NCBI GenBank assembly: GCA_900766825.1
Contig: CAAFWU010000086.1
Location: 1 to 11,249 of the forward strand
Source of the DNA: Bacteroidales bacterium
GTDB lineage: Bacteria > Bacteroidota > Bacteroidia > Bacteroidales > Marinilabiliaceae
Direction: 5' to 3'
Length of the DNA: 11,249 nt
In this document: positions 6,982 to 11,249 of the stretch, piece after piece
Position numbering within the stretch: position 1 is the first letter of the stretch
Layout: each line of letters starts with the position of its first letter
Translations under genes and position numbers: made by a program
The notes under the pieces: generated by a model
The model's database searches: none
What the model was told of the DNA's origin: nothing
Seen by the model: only the letters and a program-made list of their open reading frames with translations

Positions 6982-7019
6982 AGAGAGCCCCGCAACAATG
7001 GTCTGCTGCGGGGCTCTCT
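6982..7019 (-). terminator. Terminator after groEL
   Basis: A perfect 13-base-pair stem, arms 6982-6994 and 7007-7019 (AGAGAGCCCCGCA and complement), encloses a 12-base loop. It starts 35 bases past the groEL stop codon. The core is strongly G/C. The minus-strand tail is only moderately T-rich (CTCTTTGTATCTT), while the plus-strand side has TTTT, so it may work in both directions or mainly stabilise the 3' end of the groESL message. Confidence 0.8.
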
Positions 7020-7053
7020 GTTTTAGTGCCTAATATTTCGTATGGTTAGAGGC

Positions 7054-8691
7054 TTACATCATGCCGCCCATGCCACCCATGCCAGGGGCTGCGGCAGGCA
7101 TCTCGGGCTTGTTCTCTTTCTCCTCTACCAAGATGCACTCGGTGGTGAGGAACATGCCTGCGATAGAGGCAGCGTTCTCGAGAGCAACACGAGTTACCTT
7201 GGCTGGGTCGATGACGCCAGTGGTGAAGAGGTTCTCGAAGTTGTCGGTGCGAGCATTGTAGCCAAAGTCGCCCTTGCCCTCCTTGATCTTCTGAACAATA
7301 ACGGCACCCTCTTTGCCACCGTTGAAGACGATCTGACGCAGAGGCTCCTCGATGGCGCGACGTACGATGTCGATACCTGTTGTCTCATCATCATTGTCGC
7401 CCTTAAGACCCTCAAGAGCCTGAGTGGCACGAATGTAGGTTACGCCGCCGCCAGGAACAATGCCCTCTTCTACAGCAGCACGTGTGGCGCACAGAGCGTC
7501 GTCAACACGGTCCTTCTTCTCCTTCATCTCAACCTCGGTGGGTGCACCAACGTAGAGCACGGCAACGCCGCCAGAGAGTTTTGCCAAACGCTCCTGAAGT
7601 TTCTCGCGATCGTAGTCGCTCTTGGTGTTGGCAATCTGACCCTTGATCTGAGCAGTGCGCTCCTTGATGGCCTCCTTGTCACCCTTGCCATTGACAATGG
7701 TGGTGTTCTCCTTGGTGATGGTAACCTTCTCGGCGGTGCCGAGCATCTGGAGGTTAGCGTTCTCGAGTTTGAGACCAGTCTCCTCAGAAATCACAGTACC
7801 ACCAGTGAGGATGGCAATATCCTGAAGCATCTCTTTGCGACGGTCGCCGAAGCCAGGAGCCTTGACGGCAGCCACCTTGAGCGAGCCACGCAGACGGTTA
7901 ACAACCAAAGTTGCAAGAGCCTCACCATCAACATCCTCGGCAATGATGAGCAGAGGACGACCACTCTGAGCACTCTGCTCCAGAACGGGCAGAAGGTCTT
8001 TCATGGTAGAGATCTTCTTGTCGTAGATGAGGATGAAAGGAGCATCGAGGTCAGCCTCCATCTTCTCGGTGTTGGTTACGAAGTAGGGCGAGATGTAGCC
8101 ACGGTCGAACTGCATACCCTCTACAACCTCTACGGAAGTGTCGGTGCCTTTGGCCTCCTCTACGGTGATTACGCCCTCTTTGCCTACCTTGCCCATGGCC
8201 TCGGCAATGAGTTTGCCAATTTCGTTGTCGTTGTTGGCAGAGATGGTGGCAACCTGCTCAATCTTCTCGTTGGAGTTATCGATCTCCTGAGCCTGAGCTT
8301 TGATGCTCTCCACAACCTTGGCAACGGCCTTGTCGATACCGCGCTTGAGGTCCATGGGGTTGGCACCTGCGGTGACGTTCTTGATGCCAGTGTTCACAAT
8401 GGCCTGAGCCAGTACGGTGGCTGTTGTGGTGCCATCGCCAGCGTCGTCGCCAGTCTTAGAGGCAACCTCCTTGACCATCTGAGCACCCAAGTTTGCGTAT
8501 GGGTCGGAGAGCTCAACCTCCTTGGCAACAGATACGCCGTCCTTGGTGATGTGGGGAGCACCGAACTTACGCTCGATGACAACGTTGCGACCCTTGGGAC
8601 CGAGGGTTACCTTAACTGCATCGGCCAACTGGTCGACGCCTTTCTTGAGAAGCTCGCGAGCTTCGGTATTGAATTTTATTGACTTTGCCAT
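7054..8691 (-). CDS. groEL: Chaperonin GroEL (60 kDa, Hsp60)
   Basis: A 545-residue subunit of the double-ring chaperonin that folds cytoplasmic proteins in an ATP-driven cycle with GroES. The start is MAKSIKFNTEARELLKKGVD at 8691; the frame is open 15 codons further, but MAKSIKF is the universal GroEL N-terminus. The phosphate-binding loop has GPKGRNVVIE (31-40) and DGTTT (86-90). The apical segment APGFGDRRKEMLQDIAILTG, the equatorial signature RVDDALCATRAAVEEGIVPGG with the aspartate needed for ATP hydrolysis, and the C-terminal GMGGMGGMM tail are all present. Length is typical. It lies 104 bases downstream of groES on the same strand, forming the classic groES-groEL pair, with a strong hairpin after it. 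No sign of damage or duplication. Confidence 0.99.
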   Translation of the reverse strand: MAKSIKFNTEARELLKKGVDQLADAVKVTLGPKGRNVVIERKFGAPHITKDGVSVAKEVELSDPYANLGAQMVKEVASKTGDDAGDGTTTATVLAQAIVNTGIKNVTAGANPMDLKRGIDKAVAKVVESIKAQAQEIDNSNEKIEQVATISANNDNEIGKLIAEAMGKVGKEGVITVEEAKGTDTSVEVVEGMQFDRGYISPYFVTNTEKMEADLDAPFILIYDKKISTMKDLLPVLEQSAQSGRPLLIIAEDVDGEALATLVVNRLRGSLKVAAVKAPGFGDRRKEMLQDIAILTGGTVISEETGLKLENANLQMLGTAEKVTITKENTTIVNGKGDKEAIKERTAQIKGQIANTKSDYDREKLQERLAKLSGGVAVLYVGAPTEVEMKEKKDRVDDALCATRAAVEEGIVPGGGVTYIRATQALEGLKGDNDDETTGIDIVRRAIEEPLRQIVFNGGKEGAVIVQKIKEGKGDFGYNARTDNFENLFTTGVIDPAKVTRVALENAASIAGMFLTTECILVEEKENKPEMPAAAPGMGGMGGMM

Positions 8692-8795
8692 TTCTTGAAT
8701 AAGCTTTTGAAATTGTTTTTTGCCCGAGGATATCATATATATAAGGACATAGAGTCTAACCTCGGAGCTAAAAGAGAAACCTCTGCGCTCAGAAA

Positions 8796-9074
8796 TTAAG
8801 CGATGTAGAGGACGTCGGTTTGGTTGATGAGCAGGTAGTCTTCGCCATCAATCTGGAGCTCGGTGCCGCTGTACTTGCCGTAGAGAACGACATCGCCAAC
8901 CTTAACCTCAACGGGCTCATCTTTCTTTGCAGCGCCCACCAATACTACAGTGCCTTTGAGGGGTTTCTCTTTGGCTGAGTCGGGGATGATGATGCCACTG
9001 AGTGTCTTTGTCTCGGCGGGAACTGGTTTTACCAACACTTTGCCGGCCAAAACCTTACCTTTCAAATCTGCCAT
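8796..9074 (-). CDS. groES: Co-chaperonin GroES (10 kDa, Hsp10)
   Basis: A 92-residue protein that forms the seven-membered lid of the GroEL cage. The N-terminal strand KVLVKPVPAETKT is followed by the mobile loop SGIIIPDSAKEKP (26-38), whose hydrophobic GIII part docks on GroEL. Then come GTVVLVG, VKVGDVVLYGKYSGTEL and the closing DYLLINQTDVLYIA, as in all GroES proteins. The ATG at 9074 matches the usual N-terminus and length. It is the first gene of the groESL pair. Its A/T-rich leader has no Shine-Dalgarno sequence, as is normal in Bacteroidota. Confidence 0.99.
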   Translation of the reverse strand: MADLKGKVLAGKVLVKPVPAETKTLSGIIIPDSAKEKPLKGTVVLVGAAKKDEPVEVKVGDVVLYGKYSGTELQIDGEDYLLINQTDVLYIA

Positions 9075-9292
9075 TGTTTTGTATCTATTTTATTTTGTTT
9101 CTGATGTGATGCTGAACCGTGCGAACCTTACCACATTGTTTTTTGTGTCTGTGGTTCTGTTTCCGATTCGACCAACTTTATATCAGATTCTGTGCCAAAA
9201 TATATTGCGTGTCATTTTGTCATATTTAACCACTCTCTTGTCAGAGTTAAACAAAAGTAAATTTTATCCATCGGACTATTTGGCAGACTTTC

Positions 9293-9307
9293 TGTCATAA
9301 TATGACA
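9293..9307. promoter_or_regulatory. Perfect 7+1+7 inverted repeat, possible operator
   Basis: TGTCATA-A-TATGACA is a perfect inverted repeat around a single central base. The same heptamer TGTCATA occurs at 9219-9225, the hexamer TGTCAT at 9210-9215, and TGTCATG overlaps the sensor start codon at 9491-9497. It sits between the divergent groES and sensor genes, where a dimeric regulator would be expected. The binding protein is unknown, and A/T-rich chance occurrence is possible. Confidence 0.4.
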
Positions 9308-9406
9308 TATTTCTGCAAAAATCGAGACGTGGTTTTGGTATGCAAACCTAAAAGAAAAGCCGATGCGATAGGATATGCGTGTTGGCACTAAACAACGGTT
9401 CTATGC

Positions 9407-9441
9407 TTAGAATTTAAGATATAATTTACTTATTTTTGCAC
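9407..9441 (+). promoter_or_regulatory. Probable promoter of the propeller sensor gene
   Basis: The -7 box TATTTTTGCAC (9431-9441) fits TAnnTTTG. A weak -33 box TTAG (9407-9410) lies 20 bases upstream. Transcription would start near 9446, giving a leader of about 50 bases before the ATG at 9495. The leader is A/T-rich and has no Shine-Dalgarno sequence. Confidence 0.6.
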
Positions 9442-9494
9442 AAGCAAACATTAGTGCATATTATATTAACAATTAAAATATATCATCTCCTGTC

Positions 9495-11249
9495 ATGAAG
9501 TGCATACCCTATAGAGTATTGCAATTTTCTGAACTACAACATAATACAGCAACAAAAGAACAAACTTCGTCTGCCTACATAATAACCTATGTGGTGTGCA
9601 TGGTTCTGTTTCTATTTGGTGCATTGATGCCTATAGTAGCCTCGGCTCTGGAGGTTAAGGACTTCCGTTTCTCCCATTTGGACATGGCCGATGGGCTCAA
9701 CAGTCAACGAGTTTTCTCCTTAAAGCAGAGTTCCGACCACGCCGTTTGGCTCACAACAAAGAGTGGTGTGGGGCGATACAATGGTTCCGAGGTGACCAAT
9801 TACTATCTTTCGGAGGCTGGCACAAACTACAATATGGTGGGCAGTAACCCCCACTTTGTTCAAACCGAGGGCGATGAGATTGAGGTCTATGACGTCAGCG
9901 GACGTATATACCAATTCAATAGAGTCCAAAACGAGTTCGAGGAGATTGCCAATGCCGCCATAGAAATCAATAGTTACTATCAACTCAACGATGTTTGTAA
10001 GGACGGCAACACCTATTGGATAGCCATGAGCGAAGGCATTTTTCTCCTTCGTTCGGGGAAACTCGAGGTTATAGCCCCCGATTGCTATGCCAATTGCGTC
10101 ATAAGATTGCCCAACGGCTCCCTGCTCTTTGGCACACGCCAAGGTCTTAAAATACTGGATGTCAAATATAAAAACACCCCCCAAGGAAATCTCCGAGACT
10201 ATTTGCCTCATGTTGTAATCAGTGGTTATTATGACAATACATCCAAGAGGCTCTATTTGGGCACATACAGTCAAGGTGTTCTGACGGTGGACGACAGCGG
10301 TGTTTGCCAACCCATCCTCGGGGTGCCACACAACCCCGTGCGTAGCATTGTGCCATACGATGACAATCAGATGCTCTTGGGCATAGATGGTTGCGGTGTG
10401 TATAAATTTGATCGTGAGGCATTTGAAACAGCAAACCCCTCGGCTTCGCTTCTCTTTAATTCCAATCATGAGCTTCATGGCACTCTGCACGGCAATGGTG
10501 TCTATACTCTGCTTGTGGATCATTGGCGCAACATATTTATTGGATCCTATTCGGGCGGCATTGACATTGCCTACCCCATTGGCAGCACCATTGCCATTTA
10601 CAATCATCAGCGGAATAATAGCCAGACCTTGATTAACGACCATGTGAATTGCGTGGCACAAGGTTCCAACGAGACGTTGCTTCTTGGTACCGACGATGGC
10701 ATCAGCGAACTGCATACCGAAACAGGTGTGTGGCGTCATTTGGCACGCGGTATGGTGGTTCTCTCGATATGCAAGGCTCCCAATGGTCGTTTGTTGTTTG
10801 CCACCTATGGCAACGGCGTGTGCGAGATTGGTCCACAAGGAAGCGTTAGGCAAATCTATGGTCTTGAAAATAAAACGCTTGGCGATAATAACATTTTTGA
10901 GGTTCTCTATGACAAAAACGAACATCTGTGGATGGGTTGCCAAGATGGCGAACTTGTGGAGGTTACTCCCGATGGTCGTAGGAACTATTACCCCATAGAC
11001 AATGTGCAGGCACTTGCTCCGTTGTCCGATGGGCGCATGGTGGTGGGCTCTATAAATGGCATATTTTTGGTGACTCCAGGCAAGAGATTGGTGAAAGAGT
11101 TGCACTATTTTTCTACCGATGCCAGCAAGGTAAATCGTTATGTTCTGGATGTTTTTATCCACAACGACCGCTATATGTACATTGCCACCGACGGGGGTGG
11201 TGTCTACGTCTACGATCTTCATGCTCAAAAATGTCGTCAGCTGACCACA
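9495..11249 (+). CDS. Two-component-type beta-propeller sensor protein (partial, runs off the window end)
   Basis: 585 codons are open from ATG 9495 to the last base. An unusually long polar start (1-27) precedes a hydrophobic segment (28-48) ending in VASA, a good signal peptidase site after residue 51; Met36 is an alternative but less basic start. The mature part opens with FRFSHLDMADGLNSQRVFSL, the usual opening of Bacteroidota periplasmic propeller sensors. At least nine blade motifs follow at about 42-residue spacing: GTRQGLKIL (213), LGTYSQG (255), LGIDGCGVYKFD (295), IGSYSGG (348), LGTDDG (397), FATYGNG (435), MGCQDG (480), VGSINGIF (517) and IATDGGGVYVYD (562). In such proteins two seven-bladed propellers bind an outside signal, often a glycan. 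A Y_Y_Y domain, a membrane helix and either histidine kinase plus AraC-type regulator or another output domain usually follow; that part lies outside the window. It is divergent from groES. The target genes and signal are not visible. Confidence 0.88.
   Translation, partial: MKCIPYRVLQFSELQHNTATKEQTSSAYIITYVVCMVLFLFGALMPIVASALEVKDFRFSHLDMADGLNSQRVFSLKQSSDHAVWLTTKSGVGRYNGSEVTNYYLSEAGTNYNMVGSNPHFVQTEGDEIEVYDVSGRIYQFNRVQNEFEEIANAAIEINSYYQLNDVCKDGNTYWIAMSEGIFLLRSGKLEVIAPDCYANCVIRLPNGSLLFGTRQGLKILDVKYKNTPQGNLRDYLPHVVISGYYDNTSKRLYLGTYSQGVLTVDDSGVCQPILGVPHNPVRSIVPYDDNQMLLGIDGCGVYKFDREAFETANPSASLLFNSNHELHGTLHGNGVYTLLVDHWRNIFIGSYSGGIDIAYPIGSTIAIYNHQRNNSQTLINDHVNCVAQGSNETLLLGTDDGISELHTETGVWRHLARGMVVLSICKAPNGRLLFATYGNGVCEIGPQGSVRQIYGLENKTLGDNNIFEVLYDKNEHLWMGCQDGELVEVTPDGRRNYYPIDNVQALAPLSDGRMVVGSINGIFLVTPGKRLVKELHYFSTDASKVNRYVLDVFIHNDRYMYIATDGGGVYVYDLHAQKCRQLTT

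Larger units (their letters stand above)
9075..9494. other. Divergent intergenic region between groES and the sensor gene
   Basis: 420 bases must hold the control sites of both groESL (leftward) and the sensor gene (rightward). I find no CIRCE element (TTAGCACTC-N9-GAGTGCTAA), so HrcA control is not supported. On the groES side there is a direct repeat GAACC-GTGC-GAACC (9114-9127) and a CCACA/TGTGG inverted pair close by. In the middle there is a cluster of TGTCAT half-sites. Minus-strand TAnnTTTG matches at 9252-9259 and 9343-9350 lack a -33 partner, so the groES promoter is not resolved. Confidence 0.6.

Noticed and set aside
7042..8682. 546-codon open frame on the plus strand
   Set aside because: It is exactly antisense to groEL and is kept open by the strong codon bias of that gene; it resembles no family and has no promoter or leader of its own.
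8692..8736. Fifteen-codon upstream extension of groEL
   Set aside because: The universal GroEL N-terminus MAKSIKF starts at 8691, and the extension lies in an A/T-rich leader.
9170..9200. TTGGCAC word as a sigma-54 promoter upstream of groES
   Set aside because: The downstream TGC element at the required spacing is missing.
9720..11228. 502-codon open frame on the minus strand
   Set aside because: It is antisense to the propeller sensor gene, which has a signal sequence and regular blade motifs; the antisense frame shows none.
1..11249. CRISPR array, insertion sequence or long repeat
   Set aside because: No regularly spaced repeats, transposase-like frame or paired terminal inverted repeats were found on reading both strands.

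Overview
The window looks like a chromosomal segment from a member of the Bacteroidota, most likely order Bacteroidales. This rests on promoters of the Bacteroidota type (a TTG-type -33 box and a TAnnTTTG -7 box) before three minus-strand units and one plus-strand gene; on A/T-rich leaders without Shine-Dalgarno sequences; on a large two-component-type beta-propeller sensor of the kind that is abundant in this phylum; and on a nucleoside kinase fused to a threonyl-tRNA-synthetase-like N-terminal region. The genus cannot be named from the sequence alone.

Layout. Positions 1-80 hold a probable 3' end of a plus-strand gene. Positions 297-615 hold a minus-strand tRNA unit, tRNA-Tyr(GTA) then tRNA-Gly(TCC), with a promoter and a strong hairpin terminator. 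Positions 658-4440 hold one very large minus-strand gene for a strawberry-notch-like superfamily 2 helicase, standing alone between tRNA units. Positions 4800-5005 hold a minus-strand tRNA-Pro(GGG) unit, again with promoter and terminator. Positions 5194-6861 encode the nucleoside (uridine) kinase family protein. Positions 7054-9074 encode groEL and groES in the order groES-groEL on the minus strand. A 420-base divergent intergenic region follows, and from 9495 a plus-strand gene runs off the window end. It encodes at least 585 residues: a signal sequence followed by nine visible beta-propeller blades, as in the periplasmic sensor half of a hybrid two-component system or a related propeller protein.

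How the genes fit together. Most of the window is housekeeping: tRNAs, the GroE chaperonin pair, and nucleotide salvage. The units look independently transcribed, since hairpins separate groEL from the kinase gene, the kinase gene from tRNA-Pro, tRNA-Pro from the helicase gene, and tRNA-Gly from what lies beyond. The least explained parts are the solitary 1260-residue helicase, whose bacterial relatives are best known from mobile DNA, and the divergent region between groES and the sensor gene, which carries a cluster of TGTCAT(A) half-sites including a perfect inverted pair. No integrase, transposase, CRISPR array or insertion-sequence ends were seen.
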